Positions 9,734 to 21,115 of a stretch of 64,000 bases of DNA are shown in pieces. A program made the position numbers and the translations under genes. The stretch lies in assembly GCA_037447655.1 (NCBI GenBank), contig JBBHKE010001236.1:197303-261302 (forward strand), given 5' to 3'. The stretch's first letter is position 1. Each line of letters starts with the position of its first letter. The notes below the pieces were generated by a model. That model was not told where the DNA came from. It did no database searches and saw only the letters and a list, made by a program, of their open reading frames with translations. This stretch comes from Zygnema cylindricum (taxonomy: Eukaryota > Streptophyta > Zygnematophyceae > Zygnematales > Zygnemataceae).

Positions 9734-10708
9734 AGTGGCTGTGCCCAAGGTAAGGCTCACAGACTTCCCTTTCCCAAAACTGCCACATATAGAGGTGAGA
9801 CAGTACTAGATCTGGTCCACACAGATATCTGGGGACCAGCAAGGGTGCCTTCGGTTGGGGGAAAGAGGTATATGTTGACAATTACCGATGACTGGTCTAG
9901 ATATTCCAGAGTCTACTTCCTGAAAACAAAGTCTGAAACACCAAAATACTTTAAAGAATACAAATCCTGGAGTGAGAAGTTACACGAAACCCCCATTAAG
10001 AGAAAAAAGATTGATAATGGGGGAGAGTACACCTCTAACCAGTTTGAGGATTATTTGAGAGATGAGGGAGTTCTGCATCAAAAAACTGTACCGAATAATC
10101 GCGAACAAAATGGGGTAGGTGAGAAGTTTAACCGGACTATGGGAGATATTGTGTGCTGTATGTTGGCAAATAAGAAAATATGAAGAAGATTTTGGGCAGA
10201 GGCCATGAACTATGCTAACTACATTAATAATAGAGTCCTCACCACAGGTGTTAAATGAATGATCCTTACTGAGAGATGGGTTGGAAAGAAACCCAATGTT
10301 TCCCACTTGAAAGTATTCGATAGTCAAGTTTACAGTCTTAACACAGATAAGAAAAACTGGAAACTAGATGTTAAAGGGAAACCGAGATATTTTGTGGGAT
10401 ATGATGAGGATGTCAAGGGTTATAGAGTCTATGACTTAGCTAAACAAGATATCATTCTGGTAAAGCAACTAGTTGTTATAGATGAATGGAAGTCTTTTTA
10501 TCCCTTCAAATACACTAAGAAAATCAGAATCAGCTTTGAGTCCGAGAGTGAGGAGGACTTAGATCTTCCCAAAAGGGACATTTATGAAAACATGATTGCA
10601 GATCTAGGGGAGATAAAAGATGGGGGAGATATACCAGAATCTCCTCATATTCCTACACCCTTTGAGGAGAGAGAGAGGAAGAGGAGTCAAACTGGTTCCC
10701 ATAGATAG
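9734..10708 (+). pseudogene. Copia integrase region (element B)
   Basis: The same frame as the protease continues after the stop. The catalytic D, D and E are all visible: VHTDIWGP (about 9817), DNGGEYTS (about 10015) and GVGEKFNRT (about 10117). In-frame stops TGA at about 10181 and about 10255 break it. The downstream part (VSHLKVFDSQVY, GKPRYFVGYDE) is the usual C-terminal Copia integrase stretch. It ends at 10708, after which the frame changes. Confidence 0.87.
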
Positions 10709-11582
10709 GGGAGCTGATGAGACAGTTTGGAGGAATCCAACACTTCCCTCCATTCCAGCTTCGGACTTTGAGGGAGGACGGAGGAGCAACAAAAGGCTTC
10801 AAGAAATACAAGCTGCTTGCAAGGTAACAAAGCTTTCTCATCTAGATGAGCCTCAGTCATACTCAGAGGCAATGGACAGTCCGGAGAAAGAAAGCTGGGC
10901 CAGAGCCATAAATGATGAGATGGCTTCAATCATGGAGGCAAATATTTGAGAGCTGGTGGACTGTCCACCAGATAGAAAACCCATTGGGTGTAAATGGGTA
11001 TTTAAACTGAAACTGAATCCAGATAACACCATTGAGAGATTTAAGGCTCGGTTGGTGGCAAAAGGGTTCACTCAAAAAGAGGGGATAGATTATGAGAAAA
11101 CCTTCGCTCCGATAGTTCTATTCCCATCTTTAAGGATTCTCTTTAGTCTAGCAGCAGCGGAAGACATGGAAATTCACCAGATGGATATCAAAACCGCCTT
11201 CCTCAACAGTGAACTAGAGGAAGTAATCTTCATGCGGCAACTAGAAGGTTTTGTAGAGGAAGGAGAGGAAAGCAAAGTCTGCAGACTTATAAAGTCCTTA
11301 TATGGACTAAAAGAAGCCCCCAAACAATGGAATAAGAAACTAGATGAGTTTCTTATCAGTCAAGGGTATATTCGGATCAGTTCTGACCATTCTATTTATA
11401 TGTTTGAGGATGAGAATGGTGTGATTTTTATTGCAATTTATGTGGATGATTTGCTAGTATTGAGTAAGTCTATGGAGAAGATAAATAGGTTAAAGAAAGA
11501 TCTGGGAAGTAGATTTGACATGAAGGATTTAGGAGAGGCTAAATATATTCTAGGAATTCAAATGGAAAGGGATATGGAGTAA
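10709..11582 (+). pseudogene. Copia reverse transcriptase (element B)
   Basis: Typical Ty1/Copia RT. WARAINDEMASI (about 10896) leads into the start of the domain, with a stop TGA (about 10947) where Copia RTs have Trp before ELV. Then CKWVFKLKLNPD, ARLVAKGFTQKEGIDYEKTF, MDIKTAFLNSELEE, LYGLKEAPKQWN and the catalytic IYVDDLLV (about 11436-11460). The longest open segment is 10956-11582 (208 aa), ending in a TAA. The YVDD site is intact but the polyprotein is not. Confidence 0.9.
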
Positions 11583-12440
11583 AGGATCATCATACTTACA
11601 CAGAAAGAGGCTATAGGAAATATGCTAGAGAAATTTCAGATGGAAAATGCAAACACTTGTACCACTCCCAAGGACCTAAAGAAAGTCAGTGATGGGAGTG
11701 TAGAAGGAGATGTGATAATGCTAGATGATCAGATAAGTCTAGAGGAAAGGTTGTTTATGAAATCTATTCCTTACAGACAGGTTGTATGAAGTCTGATTTA
11801 CTTTATGAATTGTACCAGGCCTGACATACCTGTAGCAATTGGAGTCATTAGTAGGAGTCTTAATGATCCTAGAAAGAAAGACTGGGAGGCAGCCAAGAGG
11901 GTAATGAGATACCTGGTGGGAATTAGGGATCTATGGTTGCATTTGGGAGGAGAGCACACTGACATCATTACTTGGAGTGATGCCAGTTATGGTGATGCAC
12001 CTATGAGAAGATTCACTTCTGGGTATGTATTGTATGTGGGGGAAGGTGCTTGTTGTTGGAGTACCAAGCAACAAAAGGTTGTTGCTCAGTCCACTATGGA
12101 GGCTGAGTACATGGCCTCTTGTTCTGCTGTGAAAGAGTTGATGTGGGTTAAGTCCTTGTTGCAAGAATTGGGGTACATGAAGAAGGGAGTACATGAAGTG
12201 TTTTGTGACAATCAGGCTGCAATTGCAATTGCAGCCAATCCAAAACATCATTTCAAAGCTAAGCATATAGATATAAGATTAAGCTTTGTGAGGGAAAAAG
12301 TGGAAAATAAAATTGTAAATTTGGTGTATAGGAGTGATGGGGAAATGGTTGCTGATATGATGACAAAGCCTGTGCCGTCACCGAAGCTAAAGTATTGTAG
12401 AGAAAAATGTGGATTAAAAGAGAAATTAAAATTAGACTAG
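11583..12440 (+). pseudogene. Copia RT tail and RNase H (element B)
   Basis: The same frame as the RT, with stops at 11580 and about 11787. From 11805 it is open for 211 aa. RNase H motifs are visible: TWSDASYGD (catalytic Asp), STMEAEYMA (Glu) and CDNQAAIAIA (Asp), then HIDIRLSFVREKVE and MADMMTKP-like C-terminus. It ends at 12440 just before the purine tract and 3' LTR. Element A carries a degenerate copy of this same segment. Confidence 0.9.
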
Positions 12441-12453
12441 AAAATAAAGGGAG

Positions 12454-13448
12454 TGTTGAAATCACTAGATTTTGGGGAGGTATTTTCTAGGTCTTAATTA
12501 AAATAAGAAGAAAAGAAAAGCAGAGGCTGCTTGACTCCACCTTCTCTCTCTGACCCCCATACTTGTTGTAGTCACTGAAGGAGAGAGAGGGCAGTGGAGC
12601 CATGGCTTTCTTAGCTCCATAGGCAGGGCTTAAGAGTGACCTAAGTCACTCTCAACTAAAAAGGTTGAGTCCGGGAGGACTCGAACCTCCGACTGATAGG
12701 GCGAGGCATAGCCGTCAACCCTTACCAATCTGTCGTAGTAGTCCGTTAGGATACATAGGGTTCGATAGCTATTTAAACAATAGATAGACAACTAATCCGA
12801 TTAACGAAATTACAAATAGGATACATAGAAACCAGTTGGGAAATTAAATGCGAACGAAACAAATGTACCGGACATTTGTTTTGAACGGCTGGGAATTAAA
12901 GCCGACTTAGATCCGACGGCTCACATCATCGCCGAGATCATGGAATGACCGCTTTGGCGGTTTGCGGATGTAACATAACCTGGCGACACGTTGCAATACG
13001 ACATTGGGAAGCCGGAATCGCGGGGAGCGTGAGGACAAGTTCGGAGGAGACAGGCGTCCACTCCATGGCGTTGTCGTACACAGGTCGTACAGAAAGTACA
13101 TCGGCCATGGTACTTTTCTGTACTATACAGTCTTCTGATTTGTCCTGTACTTTATTAGATAGGGGTTGTGAGAGGGTTTGGGACTTAGTGGATTGAGGAG
13201 GTAGTCGCCTCTCTCCCAACAAGCTTGTATAAATATTGGCATCTTTGCCGCTTCATAATTAATCGCCTGGTACGGCGTTTTCAGTGATTCTTTTTGCTGT
13301 GGACTCACGAGAGTCCAGAGTGCACAGAGTGCTGTCACGTTATCAATTTATCTGCTAGGGTAGCAGTTGCTCTCGTTGAAAGTGGGTTAGTCAAAAACTA
13401 CTTAGAGGCTTCCTCATTCTTAGTCGAAATGGAGGACAGAGAATTGCA
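12454..13448 (+). repeat. 3' LTR of Copia element B
   Basis: 995 bp, TGTTGAAATC to AATTGCA, matching the 5' LTR with scattered substitutions, more than between the LTRs of element A. The target duplication CAAGT follows at 13449-13453. Confidence 0.92.
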
Positions 13449-13453
13449 CAAGT

Positions 13454-14140
13454 ATCATCCGGACTACTTTATTCCACTTCCATGAACTGTCAATCATTTC
13501 CTTTATTCAGTACACTATGTTCTCGTACTCGTTTGGTAACTTTATGATGAGAGTGTTAACTTTCATCTTTATTGTACCTGTCCACCCGACACTTTCCATC
13601 TCCATATACAAACAGGAAAGATCATTACAATAATGTAAAATCTTTTCTTCTTTGGAAGTGTAACTCAATAGCACTTGCTCAGCCAATTGGAGCTCTTGAA
13701 TAGTCCCAGCTCTATAGGTCTCCACCAAACTCACCCACAACCCCGCGGCCTTGTAAATGTGAACTTGAGGTGTGGCCAAAGCTAGAGTGAGGTGCCTTAG
13801 AATGAAGTTCTTGGCAGCCATGTTTACGTCTTCCCACATTTGAGTATCGTTCTCCAAGGTCTTCACAGCCGCTCCTCCCGGTGACGTGGCAATAGTAGTG
13901 AGGGGTGTCTCCTTCCCTTTTCCCTTTTCGGACACACTGCTGTCCCTATCACCTTTCTCCTCTGTTGAAGCAGTCGCTGCTACAAGAAGCCTTACTCCTC
14001 CCAATCCAGGTGGAGTTCCTGAAGGTGGACGTTTCACTTGTCCACTTATGATACCCTAGTATCGTTTTTTGCACATAGTCCCCATCATCATGGCTTCACA
14101 AAAGATAAACCTAGATCCATTGAGGGTGGCCACCCTAGAG
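13454..14140 (-). pseudogene. Copia gag of element C (minus strand), right fragment
   Basis: Minus-strand Gag beginning just inside the primer site at about 14153. The open segment 13507-14037 (176 aa) contains KGKGKETPL, HFILRHLT-type and VNTLIIKLPNEYENIVY motifs shared with B and D. It is cut at 13454 by element B and continues at 7099. A stop separates the extreme N-terminus (MGPPSRVA) from this segment. Confidence 0.87.
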
Positions 14141-14155
14141 GGTGGGCCCATAACC
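14141..14155 (-). promoter_or_regulatory. Half-tRNA primer binding site, element C
   Basis: Read on the minus strand this is GGTTATGGGCCCACC right after the LTR end TTGCA. It is identical to the site of element B and complementary to the initiator tRNA-Met anticodon arm. Confidence 0.75.
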
Positions 14156-15170
14156 TGCAATTTTGTGTCCTCCATAGAACTACAGAATTTGGAAGCCGCT
14201 AGATAGTTTTTAACTAACCCACTTCAAGCCACAACCACTGCTGCCCAAGAAGCAAACTGATTGTTTGACAGCACCCTTGTGCAGCCTGGACCTGAGTCTG
14301 TAGCAAAAAGAATCACTAAAAACGGCCAACCAGCCGATTAGTCATGAGGCAGCAAAGATGCCAACTTTTATACACGCTCTCTAAGAGAGGGGTGCTATCT
14401 ACCCAAATCCCCTAAGTCCCAAACCCCTCTCACAACCCCTATCTACTGAAGTTCGCTCCAATCAGAAGACTGTAAAGTAGTGAAAAAATACATCGGCCGA
14501 TGTACTTTCTGTACGGCCCTTGTATGACAAGGCTATGGAGTGGACGCGTGTCGTCGTCTGAATCGTCCTTATATCGTTCGAGATCCCCGTTGTTCAATTC
14601 AATCTTGCCATGTATTGGTAGGTCATGCCACGTCACGCCACGTTCGAAAACCGCCAAAGTGACCATTTCGAGACCTCGACGATGATTAGCGCCGTTTGAT
14701 GTAGACCGACTTTTAATTTACGCCGTCGAAATAAATGTTGGGTTCATGTGTTTAATGCGGCGGATTTGATGCATGCACAAAATCTGATATGTCTCTATGT
14801 TTCCTTTTCATAGTTCCGTTAATAAAATTAATGTTCTATTGAATGTTTAAATAAATATCGCACCCCATGTAATATAACGAACTTCTACTACAGACCGGTT
14901 AGTGCTGACGGCTACGCCTCGCTCTGCCGGTCAGAGGTTCGAGTCCTGCCGGACTCAACCTTTTGTTGAGAGTGACTTAGGTCACTCTTAAGTCCTGTCT
15001 ATGGAGCTGAGGCAGCCATGGCTCCACCACTCTCTCTATCCTCCAGTGAATACAACAAGTATTGGGACTAGAGGGAAGAGGTGGAGGCAAGTTGCCTGCG
15101 CTTTACTTTTCCTGTTTTTACTAATGTATTCAGACCTGGAAAATACCTTATAAATCTAATAATTTAAACA
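14156..15170 (-). repeat. 5' LTR of Copia element C
   Basis: 1015-bp minus-strand LTR, from TGTTTAAATTATTAG (ending at 15170 on the plus strand) to the CA at 14156. It lies against the gag/protease linker of element D (GAATCTGGAGGAGAAG on the minus strand), so C inserted into D. The plus strand of this LTR shows a canonical box B (GGTTCGAGTCC, about 14936) followed by TTTT. Confidence 0.85.
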
Positions 15171-16224
15171 CTTCTCCTCCAGATTCTCGTCAAGAAAGAG
15201 CTCCCCATCCTCCTCTTTCAGAGTACTCGTCCTCCTCGTTCTACCCTTTCACTTGTGTGACTACAAGTGGCTTTTTCTTCCCTTTGGAATAACCTCCTCC
15301 ACGTTTCTCTTGAAGCCTCAGCAGCGACAGCTTGGTACACTACGCCATTAAGTGTCCCGGTTTTTTGCAAAAATGACAAAGACCCTTTGGAGGCCTTGGT
15401 CCTCCAAACAGGTCTCTTTCTCCTTTGAAGTTGTTATACGTCTTCCTCGAATCCTTCCCCCACCGATTTGTTTCAGCACCTAGAGCGTGAATGCTCTTTC
15501 CTCCTCTCCGAATCTCTATAGTTTTCTCATGCACAAGTATCATCTGGACCATTGTATTCAACTTCCAAGAATTGTCATCCATTTCTTGCACTCGGTACAC
15601 TATGTTCTCATACTCATCAGGCAGCTTTATGATGAGGGTGTTGACTTGCATCTTCATTGTACCTGTCCACCCGACACTCTCTATCTCCATATACAAACAA
15701 GAGAGATCATTACAGTAGTCTAACATTTTTCCCTCTTTGTAAGTGTAATCCCTAAACCTTTGCTCAACCAACTGGAGCTCGTGAATGGTACCTGCTTTAT
15801 AAATCTCCACTAAAGTATTCCATAACTCCTCGACCTTGAGATGTGAAGATGGGAGGTTGCCAGAGCTTGAGTAAGGTGCCTCATAATGAAATATTTGGCA
15901 GCCATGTTTGTGTATTCCCACGTTTGAATATCATTTCCCTCGGTCTTCTCGCCCGCCGTTTCGGGTGCCGTGGCAATAGGAGTAAGAGGTGTCTCCTTCC
16001 CTTTCCCTTTTTTAGACACACTGCTGTTCCCATTGTTAGCCTCCTTTATTGGGGTAGATCCAGCTGCAAAAAACCTCACTCGAGTAAACCTTGGTGGGAT
16101 TCTTTGAGATGGACGTTTCATTTGTCCAGTGATTAAACCCTAATATCGTTTTTCACACAAAGCCCTTGAAATCATGGCTTCCCAATAAATGAACCCAGAT
16201 GCGTTGAAGATGGGCACCCTAGAG
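15171..16224 (-). pseudogene. Copia gag of element D (minus strand)
   Basis: Gag remnant in two overlapping frames: 15810-16121 (N-terminal, MKRPSQRIPP, KGKGKETPL) and 15340-15921 (Gag core VNTLIIKLPDEYENIVY and zinc knuckle start CHFCKKPGHLMA). A frameshift at about 15900 separates them. The sequence continues to the linker before protease, where element C interrupts it at 15171. D shows the empty target site for B (GCACAAGTATCATC, about 15530). Confidence 0.85.
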
Positions 16225-16239
16225 GGTGGGCCCATAACT
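16225..16239 (-). promoter_or_regulatory. Half-tRNA primer binding site, element D
   Basis: On the minus strand AGTTATGGGCCCACC, one mismatch from the sites of A, B and C. It lies between LTR D and gag. Confidence 0.65.
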
Positions 16240-17211
16240 TTCAATTATGTATCCCCTATTGGACTACAGAATTTAGGATGCCTCTAGGCAATATTTTACC
16301 GATCCACTTTCAACTAAAATCTGACTACAACCTTTGTGCAGTCAAGACTCTTTTGAGTCCACAGCAATAATAATTATACAAAACGCCTAACAAGGCGATA
16401 AGTTATTAAGTGGCAAAGATGCCAAAATTTATGCAAGCTCTGTGGGAGAGAAGCGGCTACCTTCTAAATGCTCTAAGTCTTAAACCTCTCTCACAACCCT
16501 TATGTACTAAAGTACGCACCAATCAGAAAACTGTACACTACAAAAAGGCACCATGGCCGATGTCCTTTCTGTACGACCTGTGTACAACAATGTCATGGAG
16601 TGGACGTTTGTCTCCTTCGGACTCGTCCTCATGCTCCTCGGGATTCCCGCTTCCCAATGCTTTCTTGCCACGTGGCGCGATATCATGTCACGCCCGAAAA
16701 CCGCCAAAGCGGCCATTCTCGGATCTCGGTGATGATACTTGCCGTTGGATCTAGACCGACTTTTAATACTAGCGGTTCAAACAAATGTCAGGTACATTTG
16801 TTTCGTGCGGGTTCATGTTCGCACCATATTTTAACTAGTCTCTATGTTCTTTATCCGTAATTATGTTAATCGGATTAAAGTTCCTAAACATTGTTTAAAT
16901 AGCATTCAAACCCTATGTAGTGTAACGAACTCCTATGACAGACGGGTTAGAGTTGACGGCTACGCTATGCTCTGCCGGTTGGAGGTTCGAGTCCTTCCGG
17001 ACTCACCTTTTGTTGAGAGTGACTTATGTCACTCTTCGGTCCTGCCTATGGAGCTGAGGCAGCTATGGCTCCACCGCCCTCTCTTTCCTTTAGTGATTAC
17101 AACAAGTATGGGGGATAGAGGGAGGAGGTGGGACACGCTAACTATGCTTTTCTTTTTGCTTTTAATCTATTCAGACTTAGAAAATACCCCCTAAATTTAG
17201 TGATTTCAACA
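16240..17211 (-). repeat. 5' LTR of Copia element D
   Basis: 972-bp minus-strand LTR starting TGTTGAAATCACTAAA (plus-strand end 17211). The last bases before the primer site are degraded (TTGAA instead of TTGCA). A box B-like GGTTCGAGTCC followed by TTTT is on the plus strand at about 16984-17011, as in C. To the right begins non-LTR sequence. Confidence 0.82.
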
Positions 17212-17266
17212 CTCTCCTCACTGATAATGTGTCAAAAAAAAGAAGCGGAACGCATGGCCTAATAAT

Positions 17267-18519
17267 TTGATTAACACAAAGGAGCAATTATACGATCTAT
17301 CATCTTATACCCCATCTTCCACCATGCTTTCCCCACAAAAGTCACCCACAATTTATTTGTTAACAAATATTTTTTCTACTTATCCTATATTCTCTTATAC
17401 CCCACCCTCTTCCATGCGTACCCCACAAATGCTGCCCACAATTTCTCCGTCAACAAATCCTTTTTGTACTACTCTTATAATCTCTTAAACCCCATCTTCT
17501 TCTATGCATACGCCTCAAATGCCACCAAGAATTTCTCCACTAACTACTCCTCTATCCACAAATCTTGTAGTAGCCACCACAAATATACCGCAAAAACCTG
17601 TAATGACCTCACTAAGATGTAAAAAAATCACAAAAACCCCCACAGCTAAAGGCAAAAAGTGGGAATTTAATGAGATAGAGGTCTTGTGCCAGGCCAAAAA
17701 GCAAGAGTTTCTTCAAAACCCAGAGATTATGGCAAAAGCTAAATTTGGATTAAGTCTGAAAAATGGGGGGATCTCGCCAAAAATATGGAAGAGTGTGGGG
17801 TTCAACGATTGTGGACTGAATGCGAACGGAAATAGAATAATGTAACGAATGAGTATAAAAAAATCAAAGATCATAACGAGAGAAGTGGTGTTGCCACTTA
17901 TTTTACAATGGGAAGAATGGAAAAGAAGACAAATGGTTTGCCACCGTCGTTTCCTAAAGCAATTTTTGATGAATTGGAATTATGGTTGCCGATGCGAGAC
18001 GCTATCAACCCCAAGGTTACGAGGGATACCGGGGATGACCCGCCAAAGCAAGATGATGATTTCGACAAGGAGGAAGATACGGTTATCTTTGAGGACAATC
18101 CAAAGAAACAAAGAGGTTATATTGGTGGAGGAAGTGCGAGTGCAAACTTCTCGAAAGTACATAGATTTGACAAAAACGTATGTGACGAAAAGGAGAAGAA
18201 AAAAAGAGAGGATGAAGTAGGTGATGTGAAGGGCACGGGATTCCATTCGCCATCTAATGGGGATAAGTTCACCACCACTTGGAAACGAAAGCGAGACGTG
18301 CACAAAGGTAATCAAGAAAATTCGTCACATTCGGTAAAAGAAGTCGAGGAAATGTTGGATAACTCGGGCAAAAAACAATTTGAGCGACAAAAATAGATTG
18401 TGAGCATGCATAAAGAACTCTTGGGCTCTGTGGAGAATGTTTTTAAGGGATTCATCGAGGAAATGAAGTCGACAACCACAACAAATGTAAAAAGCATTTT
18501 CAATAGTTAAGTCTTTTGA
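17267..18519 (+). pseudogene. Myb/SANT-like (trihelix-type) DNA-binding protein, probably PIF/Harbinger-associated
   Basis: A broken gene. The N-terminal part (17306-17575) encodes three 30-aa repeats of the form TPSSxMxTPQxxPTISPxT; the third starts with a TAA in place of Tyr. Then comes a SANT/trihelix-like domain with W..E...L..AKK.EF, S.K.WKSVG, followed after a frameshift at about 17838 and another at about 17846 by NEYKKIKDHNERSGV and YFTMGRMEKK. The next open segment (17908-18396) is rich in Lys/Glu, stops at TAG 18394, and continues in frame to about 18508 (MHKELLGSVENVF). PIF/Harbinger transposons encode such a Myb-like partner beside the transposase; a Harbinger transposase lies 3 kb downstream. 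Pairing of the two is inference. Confidence 0.6.
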
Positions 18520-18679
18520 ATTTAGTAATGTACCTCCAAATACCTAGTGTTTTTTGAGTTTTTTCATATAGTAAAGATATCGAATACGTTTAATAGAAAG
18601 AAATACTTTTGATTTTTGGGCCTTCGAGTGAACCATATGGTTAATTGGTGTGAGATATGATAAAGTTTGGTAAAACAAA

Positions 18680-18980
18680 ACTAATCAACACAGTTACTTT
18701 TTTTTGTTTTTGTTTTCGGTTTTGTGTTTTGTGTTTTGTGTTTTTACTTGTCTTAGTTTTCTCCGTTTTCTGTTTTTTACAGTTTTTTGTAATTTTTCTG
18801 TTTTTGTTTTCTGTTTTTATTTGTCCTGTTTTCTTTATTTGGTTTCTGTCTTCTGTTTTTAAGTTCTATGTTTTGTGTTTTGTTTTTCCTGTTTTGAGTT
18901 TCTTGTTGCCTTTTTTCCTTAATCTATTTTTTTTTGTTTCTCTTTTCTGTTTTGTTTTTTCTATTTTCTGTTTTATGATT
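18680..18980. repeat. T-rich low-complexity tract
   Basis: About 300 bp of TTTTGTTTTCTG-like sequence, nearly pure T/G/C on the plus strand. The apparent 113-aa ORF here is a low-complexity artefact. Confidence 0.8.
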
Positions 18981-19009
18981 TCGTATTTAGGTGATTAACA
19001 GTTTTAACA

Positions 19010-21115
19010 ATTGGTTTCACATCATGAGTCGTGAAATACCGTGTTTGTTGTCCATAGCCATTTCTAGCCATGGATTCACCCTCGGAAGCACCACAGACTA
19101 CCAAAAACAGCCTACTTTTAATCAACATTCTACAGAAAAAAACAAAACAAGCTGAAACTACAAACACAGATATTTTCTAGGCTATGAAATAACCTCACAA
19201 AGTTTCAGACAAAATAAACAAACAGAGTGATCACATCATCTAGTCAAAGTTGCAGAAAAACAGTCTGCCAGAACTTTGATAAATCTGACAACTTCACAAT
19301 GAAGTTACACACACACCAGATACACAATAGATCTGAAAATCTGTATCAATATTACCAATACAAGGAGGAACACACATGCAAAATTTCAGATATTTCTGCC
19401 AACACATCTGAGATAAATCTTCAGATAAAATTACCAAAAATGTCCAAAACCAGATTTTGTACTGAAAAGTTCTTTAAGTTCAAAAATGACTAAGGGTACT
19501 TTCGCATGTGCTAAAGTTACAGTTATTTTCTGTCGTTTTCCTCCATAACTTGAAAAAAATGAGAAAATCCGCAGCCGTACCAAAAAAATGAAATTGACAC
19601 CGTACAAGTTGCGTTACCTTACAACTTTAAGTGTATTGCAATTTGTCGTCTAGCGCGAAGCAGTTTGTCATCTAGCGCATTTCGACCCAATTTCGCGTCC
19701 TTCTAGCTCATCTTCAAACTTTAATAAAATCACCTTGCGAGGTGATTTTAAATAAAGTTCCACGAGGTAAACGAAATAAGCAGATGTTGTCGCACGTGCC
19801 GGAAGTTTTTTACAATTTTTGAGCGTGAAGTACCAAAAAAAAAAACCCACCGCACGTTTCCAGCCTGTGCGTGACTTTTTTCCATGCGTGACTTTTTCCG
19901 TGCGTTTTTTTCCGTGCAGGGGCCGAGGAGGGGGTTTCGACCAACGAACGCCATTTTGCAAAAGCGAAGTCCGTGAAGGCGCCTCTCTCTCTCTCTCTCT
20001 CCATCTTCCACTAACGAGTCTATTTCACAGTTCTTGCAATGAAAAAAGGCAACAAAAGTATCAAATGAAAGATCTATAAAAAATATTTCTTTTGGCGGTC
20101 TTTTAGCTTATTTTGGTGGCAAGTAGAGTGAGAACGAACGAAAAAACAAAATAGGGAAACCATGGCGGAATGTTTTGGAATTTGTGACGTCGACGCCATC
20201 ATAAGTACGTGTGACGTCAAAATGTCACGAACCCTAAACATCTACAATGTCACAAGTAGCTAGACATCTACAACCGTCTCTATTTTGTAAACGTCATCAA
20301 TTGTCGCGAGTTTTGTACGCGTCTACAATCGTCACAAATTACACCCACGACTACATCCGTCACAATCTAAAGTTACGATTTCATTTTTTTACATACGAAT
20401 GCTCTGAAAGCTGTACGGAGAATCTTCGCTAAAAAACAAAGTAACAAGACTAAGTTTCGGGTACATGCGAAAGTACCCTAAAACTTATAAATATATACAG
20501 GAGTTCACTACTAAATGTACGGAGGCATACCAGCCGTACGCATTCTCCGAGCTACCTCTATTAATGTTAGTATACCCAAATACTTCGAGGTATGTCAGAA
20601 TAAGTAAATCTACACTATTAACTAATACACAAAAAGACAAACCACTGTTGTTTCAAATATTTACAAGTACACACAATCTCACAAAATTGTATGTTGAGTC
20701 ATGCTACGTCACTCAACAAGATTCCTTGAATTTATTCAAAGAATCCGGATGCTCCAAAAATAATTCTTGTGTGATTGACGCGATTCCACGTGGTCACAAA
20801 ATCCAAACGTAATCCACTTGAGTCGTCAAATATCTTGTGACGTCACGAAGCGCATTCACGTCCACTTGCCGAATAAGATATTCCGTACTTGCGGCGTCCT
20901 TTTCAACATTTCAAATATTTCGGATCGCTTCGCAATCCGCCGTCCATTTCAATTACTCATTCCGCGCCACTCAATTTCTATTTCGTACATCCCAAAACAA
21001 AATATCTGTACGTTCACTCCCCCAATCCGCGAATCCATTTGAACCTCCACAATAAATTCATTTAATAAATTACGCACGAAACGTCGCGTGCGCACAAAGT
21101 GTGGCGTACGCACGA
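19010..21115 (+). repeat. Dispersed repeat R1, split by a Harbinger MITE
   Basis: Segments 19040-19490 and 20482-21115 are similar to about 54895-55930. Shared blocks include AGCCATGGATT, ACAGTCTGCCA, the GTACGGAGGCATACCAG block, GGATCGCTTCGC-ATCCGCCGTCCATTT and CCCCCAATCCG-GAATC. The copy at 19-21 kb is interrupted by the MITE at 19494-20478. I see no coding region and cannot name the family. Confidence 0.6.
19494..20478. mobile_element. PIF/Harbinger-type MITE 1 (985 bp)
   Basis: Terminal inverted repeats GGGTACTTTCGCATGT and ACATGCGAAAGTACCC are exact, flanked by TAA on both sides (19491-19493 and 20479-20481). Three-base TWA duplications and GG-starting termini are typical of PIF/Harbinger. 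There is no transposase inside. A near-palindrome ATCACCTTGCGAGGTGAT lies at about 19729. Inner sequence has degenerate TCTACAA-CGTC motifs. A second copy occupies 53728-56599. Confidence 0.9.

Larger units (their letters stand above)
7100..13448 (+). mobile_element. Copia element B, full-length but coding-dead
   Basis: A 6349-bp element with LTRs 7100-8095 and 12454-13448, both beginning TGTTGAAATCACTAG and ending TTGCA. The 5-bp target duplication CAAGT is at 7095-7099 and 13449-13453. A purine tract (AAAATAAAGGGAG) precedes the 3' LTR. Element D keeps the uninterrupted target (GCACAAGTATCATC at about 15530), so B inserted into element C. Domains run in Copia order: gag, protease, integrase, RT, RNase H. 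All are broken by stops and frameshifts. Confidence 0.93.

Noticed and set aside
18657-18998. 113-aa hydrophobic ORF
   Set aside because: Encoded by a T-rich low-complexity tract; a string of Phe/Val/Leu/Cys with no other support.
19668-20079. Overlapping 64-97-aa ORFs on both strands
   Set aside because: They lie in Harbinger MITE 1 and recur in its 54-kb copy; non-autonomous element, no motif.
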